From Dysidea avara (lineage: Eukaryota > Porifera > Demospongiae > Dictyoceratida > Dysideidae), in the NCBI RefSeq assembly GCF_963678975.1, contig NC_089285.1, positions 6,000,694-6,064,693 on the forward strand: 64,000 nt of DNA. Reading direction: 5' to 3'. Every line of letters begins with the position of its first letter. Position 1 is the stretch's first letter. Below are positions 11,697 through 25,665 of this stretch, in pieces. Both the position numbers and the translations under genes were made by a program. The notes beneath the pieces were generated by a model. It did no database searches. It had not been told where the DNA came from and saw nothing but the letters and a program-made list of their open reading frames with translations.

Positions 11697-12081
11697 CAGT
11701 GGCATAGCTAAGGTGGGTACTGGTAGGGCACAGGCCCAACCAATCAGTTCCAGTGCCCCACCAACTCAGGTACTCACCGTACGCAGCTAGCTATAGCTAA
11801 ATTGTACGATACGAGGTGCAATATGAAGCATCCTACAACTACGTAACTAATAATAATAATTATGCAAACAAAACGTACATACAGCTAGTGCCCTACTAGA
11901 GATGATAAATTTTAACTGTAAAATGCCACCAAATTGAATCTTAGCACGTCTCAGCATGTAATTTTCAAAAATTTTCCTGGGAGCATGCAATCCTAGGCCC
12001 TAGCTGCACACATCATGGTTGCTGCAGCTTAGTGGCATACAATGGTGCCCAACCAATCCTTCTGGGCTAGCTACGCCACTG
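11697..12081. mobile_element. hAT-type miniature element, 385 bp, perfect 8-bp target duplication
   Basis: Ends CAGTGGCATAGCTA (left) and, reversed, CAGTGGCGTAGCTAGC (right). Flanked by identical 8-mers CCCTAAAC at 11689-11696 and 12082-12089. The 8-bp duplication and CAGTG-type end are hallmarks of the hAT superfamily; there is no transposase inside. Confidence 0.93.
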
Positions 12082-12688
12082 CCCTAAACACCTAAATAAA
12101 TACCATAAACGCCTGTCCTAAATAAAGGCCAAGGGCGTTACTTTACTAGGTCCATGGTGTGAGATAACAATCGTGAATGGCCTCCTACAACAACTACAAC
12201 TGTGACAAATAATGTCACTGCAGCTGTTACAAGGAGAAACAAGGCCAGCCACTTCAGTGACAATTGGAAACCAGGCATCAGAATAATTAAACTGGTTTGC
12301 TCAGTTAAAATATTTAGGCAGGAATTATTGGGTGTACCATGGCCCACCTGGCCAACCTTGCTGAACTGGCCTTGTCTGGACAAAAGCACCAAACTTTCTC
12401 CAAATGTTGTCTACTTCCTTTCAATTTTTGATAGGAACCAGATTACATTTTATGGCTTCCCAATTATTTGTGCATTTGACATACTTAAACCAAGTGAACA
12501 TGAAGTCATACATGTGGTTCCCATGTGTTTTCTCGTCATAGCATCAATATTATATTACATAATGGCAAAGATCAGTTGTAGTAAAGCAGGTTGTCATTGA
12601 CAACACATATGGTTACCATTGACAACTACCTTTTACTAGTGGGATTTAGATTTTGAATACTTTCTAAGGTAAATAGCCTATCTGTATG

Positions 12689-12888
12689 NNNNNNNNNNNN
12701 NNNNNNNNNNNNNNNNNNNNNNNNNNNNNNNNNNNNNNNNNNNNNNNNNNNNNNNNNNNNNNNNNNNNNNNNNNNNNNNNNNNNNNNNNNNNNNNNNNNN
12801 NNNNNNNNNNNNNNNNNNNNNNNNNNNNNNNNNNNNNNNNNNNNNNNNNNNNNNNNNNNNNNNNNNNNNNNNNNNNNNNNNNNNNNNN
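12689..12888. other. Assembly gap of 200 N
   Basis: Exactly 200 N, probably a placeholder; the real distance is unknown. Reading frames drawn across it are meaningless. Confidence 0.99.
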
Positions 12889-13337
12889 ACTTTTAGTACC
12901 TCTCGGGAATAGTTCATATGCCAGTCATTTTTAGCATCTGCCCTATCAAACACAATTAATATTGGGATAGCAAATTAATTAAACCTTGTAAAAGTATCTC
13001 TTTATCAATAATAACACTTGTCTGTTCAACTTCACCCATATATGAAGCAGTATAATATTTCTTGCTGATCACATCACTCTTATCCCTTTTACTTGGTTAA
13101 TCCTGTTCTGTCACATTTAAATTTACAGGTAACTTCCTCTTTTAAGCTTTACCAATTTTTTAATCTTTCTGCTTCACTTCTAAATGCCAATCTGTAAGGT
13201 ATCTCCAGGTCGAGTTCCTTGTTCTAGGTCAGATGATTAATGCTTAGAACCAGTAATTGTACAGCTAATAATTATTTCTGCCTACTAGAGACTTTTCGAT
13301 GCGTGTATTTTGGGGCCAATTATAAGTCTAATATTAC

Positions 13338-13402
13338 AAACGGTAAAGTAAATAGGCGCTTCGCGCGCTGCGCGCGCGAAGCGCCTATTTACTTTACCGT
13401 TT
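13338..13402. repeat. Outer terminal hairpin, left end of E2
   Basis: 31-bp stem with CG-rich apex, about 35 bp inside the end. Same sequence as at 2951-3015 and 29925-29989. Confidence 0.93.
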
Positions 13403-13420
13403 GGTCACTAGGACATTAGG

Positions 13421-13446
13421 CAATTGGAATTCGCAAATTCCAATTG
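13421..13446. repeat. Inner terminal hairpin, left end of E2
   Basis: CAATTGGAATT-CGCA-AATTCCAATTG, 18 bp inside the outer hairpin. Its mirror copy is at 29881-29906, with equivalents at about 39655, 40224 and 43895. Confidence 0.9.
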
Positions 13447-15759
13447 CATAAGTTTCAATGCTCAAAGTTTAAGAATTTATAAACACTGCTGACCTGGTTT
13501 GTTAACACGTCGAGGCGTTAATTTCCTCTGTTCCTGACATGGCAAATAATTAAAATTTTAGCGTTCATTCAGTACGCACGTGGTGTAGTGGTACCAGGCT
13601 CTGTCCAGAACTCAAGTCTACCCCCAAGGAGTGGTCAGCACACAGAGAAAACTGCTCAAACGGACTAAAGGTAAGTAGAATAAGTAGATACACACGTTGA
13701 GATTATATTGTTTTGAAAGGCTAGTGTGGTACCAGACTACTTTCTCTAAATAAAATGCACCAGTTGGCGTGGCTATGGTAATCTTGCATAGACCAGACAG
13801 AATTTTTTCTTAGTGTGTGAGTGCGGAATAAGTGGCCAATCAGCACCCACCATAGAGCTGGTGAAACGTTACACAGAAATTCTGTGGGAAGTGTACTAGA
13901 TCACTTATTCCCCACCCACACACAAAAGAAGAAAGTCGGTCTGATCTTAGCTATATTATAGTGAGTGATGTTGAAATGGGCTCCTTCACCCCATTGGTAT
14001 TCCCTACTTTTTGGGGGAATGGGAGGTGCGGCTAGTATTGCTTACAAGAGGTTAGCATTTCTGCCTGCTGCTTAGAAAGACCAGTAGTGTAGTGTCCTGG
14101 ATTAGATGCTCCACCAGTTTTTCTTTACTGTAACCCTGCCAGTCCAGTTACTATCGCAGCACTTGACCTTGCAATGTGTGAGGGTCAGGTGCATGCTTCC
14201 ATCACATGTACTTCAATTGCTGTTTCTTGTTTATTTACTTGTTATATTTCAAAAAAAAAAAAAATCGCGCAAAAAAAAAATCCAGTAGTATTGGCTACCA
14301 GCTTTTTTTAAAATGTGGGTTGTGGAGTAGAAAGAGCAATAAATGCATTGTATACAAACTGGTTAAACCTCTACCTTATCCCATCACCATTGTATGGCAT
14401 GCATATGGGTTTAAGTCTCCACAAAGGACTCGACTGTATCGTTATTAGAAGTAGACAGCATGTCTATACTACCTACTGTCAAGGAGGTGTCACTCTAATG
14501 TATCCTGTATTGTACGATCTTCATCCTTTAAACAAGGGATTTTGGCATAGGACAGTACAAGCATCATTTCAAGTAGCACTTTTACATTCAATAATTGTAA
14601 CGTGATCTTGGAAACCTACCTTTTTGGTTTATTTTCTGTTTAATAGGTTAAATGAGGTATTGGGTGCTTATCTATCTTGTGTTAAAATTTTAGTTTAATA
14701 TCCTGAGACGTGGCTGGTTTACTGTCCGGTACATTACAAACTAGTGCATTAAGGTTTGTGAGTGATTAAGGGTGACAAGTGGTGTTTACCAATAATTCCA
14801 TACATGGTCTGATATAATCACCGAAGCTCCTAGGAAAAAGAAGCTTTGGGTGGGAAACTTTACAGCACGAAAGTTTAATAGTTGCTTTTATCAAAACAAA
14901 TTGTTGAAATTTTCATTTAAGTTTTTGCTGTATGTAGAAGTCAAGGGTTAAGGTACACTCTTGGTAAGAAATCCAACTTTTGTGGATCGTCAACCACCCT
15001 GAGATCATAAGGCAGGCAATGTACTAGAGCAGACGCCTTATTCCTTATACAGACACCTTATAAATTTGTTTTTCATGGCCAACATCAAAGGTGGGGGTAT
15101 TACTACTAGGTATAGCCTAAATATTTCTTTTCAAGGTTAACCCTTAAATCTGCTTTTCGAAAATGCATGTTTACACAATATGGACTCGCATGGTGACACT
15201 AGGTGAGATAACTTAATTCTTACAGCCTTACAAACACACATAGATTTAAAAAGTGTGTCCACTGGGCTACTTGGAGGAGCACTGTGACTACAGTGGCTTA
15301 CTTATTATGAAGTGATGAACATCGACATGTCAAGTCTCCGTGTTTCATAATTCTTGCCACATGCTTACTTTTGATTGTGGGATTACTCACGTAAATCATA
15401 TATTGCCTGATACAAAAATTCACGACAAGTCCTATGGAAGTCACTGCAAGGTGATAGGAGCAACTACCATCGAGTCATCGACCATTTTATAGAGGTATGT
15501 AATAAAAAGTTTGCATGTTCCCTACCAAAAAGTTATTTTCATGGCCTCACCATGTAACATTAGGGTAAAACTCTAGGTATCATTTTAATCCTTGTTCCAT
15601 CACAAGTAGAATAATGTAAATCGCATAGCCATAGAATGGATGCTTCGAAAGTTACAGCGCTCTATGCAAGGCATGTGTATTTATTAAGTTTAAATCCAGT
15701 TTTCTTGATTATGCAGGTTTAAGGGTTAAGTGTTGCTAAAGGTAAAATTTTCACAAATA

Positions 15760-16330
15760 CAGTGGAACCTGTCTATAATGGTCACCTTGGGACCAGATAT
15801 ATCTGGCCTTTATATACAGGTGGCTGTTATAGAGAAAACCTGCATAAGGTGGTCAGCAACATTTTAGTGGCTATGACTGTTATAAATGAGTAATTATTAT
15901 AAAGAGGCTCGCGCCAACCACAATGTAGTAATATTTTAGTACAGAAACAGCAAGGTGAGCCTGTTATGGATGTTGGTTATAGCTATTGAATACGATTAAG
16001 CAATGAAGACTGATAGATTATATAGTATTTATTGAAAGGTAGGAAGTGGGATAATTGCCCGGCGCATTAATTGAAATGATGCCGTGGTGCCAGGAAATTT
16101 GCTTAACAAGCCACCATAAAAGGTAGCGACCGCTATACGAAGAAGAAAGTTATGTATACAGTGATTCATGGGCAAATTCTTGGTTGGCCGTTATACGCGT
16201 TAGACAGGTGACCGCTTAATGCAGACCACAATGCATACATTTGTATTGGAAAATACTTGGGACCTCGTGACCATGGCCGTTATACAAAGGTGACCGCTTA
16301 ATCCAGGTGACCGTAACACAGGTTCCACTG
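15760..16330. mobile_element. TA-flanked miniature element nested in left arm
   Basis: Ends CAGTGGAACCTGTCTATAAT and its inverse, flanked by TA (15758-15759 and 16331-16332). Contains several short repeats of the type GCGGTCACC/GGCCGTTATA. The end motif and TA target suggest a pogo/Tc1-mariner-type non-autonomous element (inference). The related copy at 55103-55835 is more diverged. Confidence 0.88.
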
Positions 16331-17679
16331 TACTACCCAAATGTATTACTCTCTATGGGAGGTCTAAATATTTCAAGGATAAAATTTTGCTGATACCCCC
16401 CCCCCCCCCCCCCCCCCCCAACACTGCACAATCAGCAAAAAAAAGTTTCCCCTTAAAATATTTAGGCTATACGGTATATGCAGTGTAATGCACTTGATTT
16501 ATTTTTTTGTAGCCAGATGATAGAGCGCTGGTATCACATACCCGAGGAAAATTCTAAGTGTAAGTTTAACTGTTAAATGAAAGTATGAATATACTCATTT
16601 GATAGTTGTTCTCCACACTACATAATGCCCTTGACTTCTCTACTACTCTAGATCTTTTGTGTCACAATTTCTATTTGTATATTGTATCATTGTCAAGTTT
16701 CATGGTAGTGAATTATTCTTCCCTAAGATTGGCCATGCATTGTGACATGTTTAGTGCATGCTTGTAAGTTTAAAGTTCACTCTCAGTGTGCTCCAGTACA
16801 AGTCTGTCCCGTCCAGTTATTTAATGAGCTTTATCCACAATTACATCATAGCACAAAAATGGCAATAAGAGTGGGGATTGTTTGTACAGATAGCCATTAG
16901 AAGGGATAACTTTTGAGATTTTCCTCGTTAAGAAAGTGAGAGAAATCTCTGGTAAGACTTGTTTGTTAACTATCTTTCTATGTAGAAGCATGCACAGTTG
17001 CTCTTCTCGAACACTCCAGATCTGGTTTTGAAAATAAAACCAGAGCTAGGTAAGTATCTAAAAGTGTGAAAATGCATTCCCCAACAGAATTTTCTCCTGC
17101 TGTCTTCATGGCAAACATCTCAAAAGCTTATCCCTTCCAATGGCTCTGTACAAAGTACCCCCACTTGTAATTGTGAATGAAACTCTTTTGGGACCTTTGA
17201 AATGTAGCCCACCTAACTGTGCTAGTGATGACGTGGTATAACAGGAAGAGTAAAATTAATGCTAGATGGCATGTTATGCACAGAAGTATCTTCTAAACTG
17301 TTTTATAGTTTAACTATCATGTTTTTCTCGCCAATCCTCTCAACAAAGCCTCAAAGCTGCTCTTCATTTTCATTCACGTTCGTAAGGGACATACACACTT
17401 TCAACTCAAAGGGATAAGCTATTCCTGGAAGTCTACAAGGCCTGTACCAATGTTTTTCAGTTATTAAATGCCTGTAAAACTTGAAGAGAAAGTAAATCAA
17501 AAAGTATAAGGAGAGTCGTGTCACCCATGTTTCAGCCTGCCAGAAAGAAATCACAAAGTTTACTCGTAACTGTTTATTACAAACTTCATTTCGCTTTTCT
17601 TACGTACAAGCTGCTTTTATCATTTAACGATTTTGCTCACGTAAGTGCGTATGGACCAGCATAGATAAGTAGATAGGCA

Positions 17680-17769
17680 TGCACACGCACACGCACACAC
17701 ACAGTGACCTACACACACTGCACACACACACACTGCACTACACACACACGCACACACACACACTGCACT

Positions 17770-17846
<77 letters not shown>

Positions 17847-18096
17847 ACACACTCATGCACACTACACACACACATACACATGCTACACACTACACAGACA
17901 CACAGACACACACACAGACACACACACACACACACACACTAATACACACATACTGCACTACACACAGAAACACACACACACACAAATACACACGTACTAC
18001 ACAAATACACACTACACCACACACGTTCTACACACTACACACAAATGCTACGCACTACAAAGAGACACACAGACACACACTGCACTACATACAGGT

Positions 18097-18183
<87 letters not shown>

Positions 18184-18420
18184 TCACCACACACATACTA
18201 CACACACACGTACACTGCACACACACACACACTCTACACACATACCTTACACACAGACTTTCTACATACTACACAGAGACACACACGCGCACACTACACT
18301 AAGGCATGCACACGAACACTACACGCACACTACACACATACCACACACTACACACACACATTACACACATACCCTACACATACATGCTACACACACACAC
18401 TACACACGCACACACCACAT
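17680..18420 (+). repeat. CA-rich block, left arm
   Basis: Long (CA)n tracts interspersed with repeats of CACTACACA type. The long His/Thr-rich frames it yields are repeat products, not genes. Confidence 0.95.
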
Positions 18421-19929
18421 ACGCTATAGTAGTGTCATGTAGTTTAGCAACAGTAGACACATGTAGTTATAATGTAATGCTGCTACATGTGTCTCTGTGT
18501 ATGTGATACATGGATACACGTGTCTCTCACTACATGTTTCTCTGTGTAGTGTCATGTACTATAGTAGTGTCTATAGTTTGCATACTGCAGTTTCACACCC
18601 ATCCCAGAGTCTAATTTTCATTAAATCTCTTTTTTACAGACATGCTACTGGACACCCAAGAATTACATGTTACTGCTGGTGAGTGTACTTATATGCTATA
18701 CACATTTATTGGGTTTGACAAATCCGACATGAAGCAAGGCCATTTGGTCTTTAGCAGCTTTTTGGTCTCATTCGAAACTCTGTGGAAGTGAAACAATATG
18801 CAGTCACTGTAACGGATTGCATTTTAAAATGTATATCCTACAGTATGATAATACTGTATAGTTCTGCAACCTCTCTCCATGAGACTTGGACAGTTCTCCT
18901 GTGGTTTATTGAAGCTCAAGCTCCTGAGTAGTGCACAGGCATCCCAGCTCTGGTTTACTGGGTGGCAAGCATTGTAGCTGTGCTTCACATGGCTCTGCTT
19001 TTTTTTTGCTTTGTTAGTGTGTGCATGTGCGTGTGTGCGTGTTGGATAATGTAGTCCAAAAGTATGTGTGTGCATGTGCTTTCTCCATTTTCCGTTTTGT
19101 TATATCATGTTCAACTCTAACTTTGTAGGTGTGCTATAAGAATCTGGAGAAGTATGTGTTATAGAGAAGACACCAAGGAACAAGATGGTCGATTCGAACC
19201 ATGCTAGACACAGCGTAGTGTTTCTCAATGTAAGCTACATTCTGTTCTGTGTTGCTGCTTATTATCATGTGTACTGCAGGTCATCAATACTCTTGAGAAC
19301 TGTTTCCTAATACTGTTAAAGGATATTGTGACAAACTTGACTTTTCACGTGTAATGTGTGCTATGAAATAGTGTTGTATAGTTCATTCAGAGCTTTGTTA
19401 AGAATTCCAATTTATACTTATGGTTTGTTACTGGGGTTTTGCATAATACGGAGCTACACCGTTCAAACTCTTGATAATGTATCCAATGATGACACTACTA
19501 CCTAAGATGACACTACTAGCTACTGTACACCATGTAGGGTGATATAAGGGTGTTGGAGTAGGTGGGACACCACTTTTGGCTGAATTATGCAAAAACAAAT
19601 TGCAAACTCAATCTTGATGAAACAAAAGGTAGAAACATGCGACTTGGTGTTTATTTATAATGGCAATTCAGGTTAACTTTCTCCGTATTGAGTGCCTCTA
19701 AATAATCATTGTTGTGTTTAGCTTTGTTTATGTGTCTCTGTAGCTACCTTGGAAACAGTCTTAAACTGTATTATGAAGGTGCTTATTGATCAGTGTATTA
19801 GGTCCCTATTACCTCTGAGATAGGATAACCTCCTTGTAACAGTAAAATATCAACAAACTTGCAATTGGTTGGTCCCAAAGTGTCTGTTAAATTAATATAA
19901 TATTAATTATATAGAGGTTATACTGTAAT

Positions 19930-22900
19930 GTCACTATTGCTGCCAAACATGACACCACTAGGACACACTGTAGAATGATAATGTCACTATATAGTTAGAC
20001 AACATGACACTATTATAGTTGCACACTGTAGTGTGATAATGTCACTATAACAATAGTTACCTAACATGACACTACTAGCTATGCACTGTTTGGTAATAAT
20101 GTCACTACATGACACTACTACTTACACACTGTAGGGTGATAATGTCACTACAAGACACTACTAGTTACACACTGTACCATAACACTACTAGTTACACACT
20201 GTAGGGTGATAATGTCACTACATGACACTACTAGTTACACACTGTAGCATAACACTACTAGTTACACACTGTAGCATAACACTACTAGCTACACACTGTA
20301 GCATAACACTACTAGTTACACACTGTAGGGTGATAATGTCACTACAAGACACTACTAGCTACACACTGTAGCATGATCGATGACACTACTAGTTACACAC
20401 TGTAGGGTGATAATGTCACTACAAGACACTACTAGCTACACACTGTAGCATAACACTACTAGTTACACACTGTAGGGTGATAATGTCACTACAAGACACT
20501 ACTAGCTACACACTGTAGCATGACACTACTAGTTACACACTGTAGGATGATGATGTCACTACATGACACTACTAGTTACAAACTGTAGGGTGATGATGTC
20601 ACTACAAGACACTACTAGCTACACACTGTAGCATAACACTACTAGTCACACACTGTAGGGTGATGATGTCACTACATGACACTACTAGTTACACACTGTA
20701 GGGTGATGATGTCACTACATGACACTACTAGTTACACACTGTAGGGAGATGATATCACTACAAGACAGTACTAGCTACACACTGTAGCATAACACTACTA
20801 GTTACACACTGTAGGTTGATGATGTCACTACAAGACACTACTAGTTACACACTGTAGCATGACACTACTAGTTACACACTGTAGGGTGATGATGCCACTA
20901 CATGACATTACTAGTTACACATTGTAGGGTGATGATGCCACTACATGACACTACTAGTTACACTATGTAGGGTGATAGTGTCACTACATGACACTACTAC
21001 TTACACACTGTATTGTAGGGTGATGATGTCACTACAAGACACAACTAGCTACACACTGTAGGGTGATGATGCCACTACATGACATTACTAGTTACACATT
21101 GTAGGGTGATGATGCCACTACATGACACTACTAGTTACACTATGTAGGGTGATAGTGTCACTACATGACACTACTACTTACACACTGTATTGTAGGGTGA
21201 TGATGTCACTACAAGACACAACTAGCTACGCACTGTGGCATGACACTACTAGTTACACACTGTAGGGTGACGATGTCACTACATGACACTAATAGTTACA
21301 CACTGTAGGGTGATGATGTCACCACAACACACTACTTGCTACACACTGTAGGGTGATGATGTCACTATATAGTTACGTATTCAACATATATGACACTAGT
21401 TATTGTGGCATGTTGGGCCATTACATCACCATACAGTGTGTAACTAGTATTAGCTGTATTGCCATGCTGTGAGATTATCACCCTACATTGTGTAGCTAGT
21501 AGTGTCATGTTGGGTAACTATAGTATAGTGACATCGTCACTCTACAGTGTGTAACTAGAGTGTTGTGTAGTTACATCATCACCCTATAGTTTGTAACTAG
21601 TAGTGTCATGTAGTGACATTATCACTCTACAGTGTGTAACTAGTAGTGTCATGTAGTGACATCATCGCACTACAGTGTGTAACTACTGAGTAGCGTCATG
21701 TAGTGACATCATCACCCTACAGTATGTAGCTAGTAGTATCAAATGGTGACATCATCACCCTACAGTGTGTAACTAGTAGTTTCATGTAGTAACATCATCA
21801 CCCTACAGTGTGTATAATAACTAGTAGTGTCATGTTGGGTAACTATTGTTATAGTGACATCATCACCCTACAGTGTGTAGCTAGTAGTGCCATGTATTGA
21901 CATCATCACTCTACAGCGTGTAGCTAGTAGTGTCATGTTGGGTAACTATAGTATAGTGAAATGATCACCCTACAGTGTGTAATTATTAGTGTCATGTAGT
22001 GACATCATCACCCTACAGTTTGTAACTAGTAGTGTCATGTAGTGACATCATCACCCTACAGTGTGTAACTAGTAGTGTTATGCTATAGTGTGTAGCTAGT
22101 AGTGTCATGTAGTGACATCATCACCCTACAGTGTGTAACTAGTAGTGTTATGCTACAGTGTGTAGCTAGTAGTGTCTTGTAGTGACATTATTATCCTACA
22201 GTGTGTAACTAGTAGTGTCATGCTACAGTGTGTAGCTAGTAGTGTCTTGTAGTGACATTATCACCCTACAGTGTGTAACTAGTAGTGTCATATATGCTAC
22301 AGTGTGTAGCTAGTAGTGTCTTGTAGTGACATTATCACCCTACAGTGTGTAACTAGTAGTGTCATGCTACAGTGTGTAGCTAGTAGTGTCTTGTAGTGAC
22401 ATCATCACCCTTCAGTGTGTAGGTAGTAGTGTCATGTAGTGACATTATCACCCTACAGTGTGTAACTAGTAGTGTTATGCTACAGTGTGTAACTAGTAGT
22501 GTCTTGTAGTGACATCATCACCCTACAGTGTGTAACTAGTAGTGTTATGCTACAGTGTGTAACTAGTAGTGTCTTGTAGTGACATTATCATCCTACAGTG
22601 TGTAAGTAGTAGTGTCATGTAGTGACATCATCACCCTACAGTGTGTAACTAGTAGTGTTATGCTACAGTGTGTAGCTAGTAGTGTCTTGTAGTGACATCA
22701 TCACCCTACAGTTTGTAACTAGTAGTGTCATGTAGTGACATCATCATCCTACAGTGTGTAACTAGTAGTGTCATGCTACAGTGTGTAGCTAGTAGTGTCT
22801 TGTAGTGACATTATCACCCTACAGTGTGTAACTAGTAGTGTTATGCTACAGTGTGTAGCTAGTAGTGTCTTGTAGTGACATTATCACCCTACAGTGTGTA

Positions 22901-23430
22901 ACTAGTAGTGTCATGCTACAGTATGTAGCTAGTAGTGTCTTGTAGTGACATCATCACCCTTCAGTGTGTAGGTAGTAGTGTCATGTAGTGACATTATATA
23001 TATCACCCTACAGTGTGTAACTAGTAGTGTTATGCTACAGTGTGTAACTAGTAGTGTCTTGTAGTGACATTATCACCCTACAGTGTGTAGCTAGTAGTGT
23101 CATGTAGTGACATTATTACCCTACAGTGTGTAAGTAGTAGTGTCATGTAGTGACATTATCACCCTACAGTGTGTAACTAGTAGTGTTATGGTACAGTGTG
23201 TAACTAGTAGTGTCTTGTAGTGACATTATCACCCTACAGTGTGTAAGTAGTAGTGTCATGTAGTGACATTATTACCAAACAGTACATAGCTAGTAGTGTC
23301 ATGTTAGGTAACTATTGTTATAGTGACATTATCACACTACAGTGTGCAACTATAATAGTGTCATGTTGGCTAACTATATAGTGACATTATCATTCTACAG
23401 TGTGTCCTAGTGGTGTCATGTTTGGCAGCA
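19930..23430. repeat. Central minisatellite of E2, orientation switch near 21420
   Basis: Built from two interleaved units: a long one of 43 bp (ACTAGTTACACACTGTAGGG, then TGATAATGTCACTACATGAC) and a short one of 27 bp (GTTACACACTGTAGCATAAC). From 19930 to about 21415 they read in this sense; from about 21430 to 23430 they read as the reverse complement. The left half is about 1.5 kb and the right half about 2.0 kb, so the halves have changed copy number independently. Every unit carries the palindrome ACTAGT or AGCT-containing variant. Confidence 0.95.
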
Positions 23431-24959
23431 ATAGTGACATTACAGTATAACCTCTATATAATTAATATTATATTAATTTAACAGACACTTTGGGACCAAC
23501 CAATTGCAGGTTTGTTGATATTTTACTGTTACAAGGAGGTTATCCTATCTCAGAGGTAATAGGGACCTAATACACTGATCAATAAGCACCTTCATAATAC
23601 AGTTTAAGACTGTTTCCAAGGTAGCTACAGAGACACATAAACAAAGCTAAACACAACAATGATTATTTAGAGGCACTCAATACGGAAAAAGTTAACCTGA
23701 ATTGCCATTATAAATAAACACCAAGTCGCATGTTTCTACCTTTTGTTTCATCAAGATTGAGTTTGCAATTTGTTTTTGCATAATTCAGCCAAAAGTGGTG
23801 TCCCACCTACTCCAACACCCTTATATCACCCTACATGGTGTACAGTAGCTAGTAGTGTCATCTTAGGTAGTAGTGTCATCATTGGGTACATTATCAAGAG
23901 TTTGAACGGTGTAGCTCCGTATTATGCAAAACCCCAGTAACAAACCATAAGTATAAATTGGAATTCTTAACAAAGCTCTGAATGAACTATACAACACTAT
24001 TTCATAGCACACATTACACGTGAAAAGTCAAGTTTGTCACAATATCCTTTAACAGTATTAGGAAACAGTTCTCAAGAGTATTGATGACCTGCAGTACACA
24101 TGATAATAAGCAGCAACACAGAACAGAATGTAGCTTACATTGAGAAACACTACGCTGTGTCTAGCATGGTTCGAATCGACCATCTTGTTCCTTGGTGTCT
24201 TCTCTATAACACATACTTCTCCAGATTCTTATAGCACACCTACAAAGTTAGAGTTGAACATGATATAACAAAACGGAAAATGGAGAAAGCACATGCACAA
24301 ACATACTTTTGGACTACATTATCCAACACGCACACACGCACATGCACACACTAACAAAGCAAAAAAAAAGCAGAGCCATGTGAAGCACAGCTACAATGCT
24401 TGCCACCCAGTAAACCAGAGCTGGGATGCCTGTGCACTACTCAGGAGCTTGAGCTTCAATAAACCACAGGAGAACTGTCCAAGTCTCATGGAGAGAGGTT
24501 GCAGAACTATACAGTATTATCATACTGTAGGATATACATTTTAAAATGCAATCCGTTACAGTGACTGTATATTGTTTCACTTCCACAGAGTTTCGAATGA
24601 GACCAAAAAGCTGCTAAAGACCAAATGGCCTTGCTTCATGTCGGATTTGTCAAACCCAATAAATGTGTATAGCATATAAGTACACTCACCAGCAGTAACA
24701 TGTAATTCTTGGGTGTCCAGTAGCATGTCTGTAAAAAAGAGATGTAATGAAAATTAGACTCTGGGATGGGTGTGAAACTGCAGTATGCAAACTATAGACA
24801 CTACTATAGTACATGACACTACACAGAGAAACATGTAGTGAGAGACACGTGTATCCATGTATCACATACACAGAGACACATGTAGCAGCATTACATTATG
24901 ACTACATGTGTCTCTGTGTACATGTGTCTACTGTTGCTAAACTACATGACACTACTATA

Positions 24960-25193
24960 GCGTGTGTGGTGTGTGCGTGTGTAGTGTGTGTGTGCAGCAT
25001 GTATGTGTAGGGTATGTGTGTAGTGTGTGGTATGTGTGTAGTGTGCGTGTGTGTGTAGTGTTCGTGTGCATGCCTTAGTGTAGTGTGCGCGTGTGTGTCT
25101 CTGTGTAGTATGTAGAAAGTCTGTGTGTAAGGTATGTGTGTAGAGTGTGTGTGTGTGTGCAGTGTACGTGTGTGTGTAGTATGTGTGTGGTGA

Positions 25194-25234
<41 letters not shown>

Positions 25235-25462
25235 TGTGTGCACCTGTATGTAGTGCAGTGTGTGTCTGTGTGTCTCTTTGTAGTGCGTAGCATTTGTGTG
25301 TAGTGTGTAGAGCGTGTGTGGTGTAGTGTGTATTTGTGTAGTATGTGTGTATGTGTGTATTTGTGTATGCAGTGTGTGTGTGTTTCTGTGTGTAGTGCAG
25401 TATGTGTGTGTGTGTGTGTGTGTCTGTGCTTGTGTGTGTCTGTGTAGTGTGTAGCATGTGTA

Positions 25463-25560
<98 letters not shown>

Positions 25561-25665
25561 TGTAGTGCAGTGTGTGTGTGTGTGCGTGTGTGTGTAGTGC
25601 AGTGTGTGTGTGTGCAGTGTGTGTGGGTCACTGTGTGTGTGCGTGTGTGTGTGTATGCCTATCTA
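24960..25665 (-). repeat. TG-rich block, right arm
   Basis: Mirror of 17680-18420 with different lengths of individual (TG)n tracts. Confidence 0.95.

Noticed and set aside
12678-12953. Open frames through the assembly gap
   Set aside because: They exist only because N codons do not stop translation.
14315-14605. 96-codon frame present in both E2 arms (mirror at 28723-29013)
   Set aside because: Shared because the DNA is duplicated. In E1 it is frameshifted and in the old copy E3 it is not kept, so there is no sign of selection on protein.
17620-18506. Long open frames rich in His/Thr or Cys/Val
   Set aside because: Produced by CA/TG repeats on both strands; the same applies to 24900-25700 and 40615-40950.
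19930-23430. CRISPR-like periodic repeats
   Set aside because: Units abut without unique spacers and vary between 27 and 43 bp; this is a minisatellite in an animal genome.
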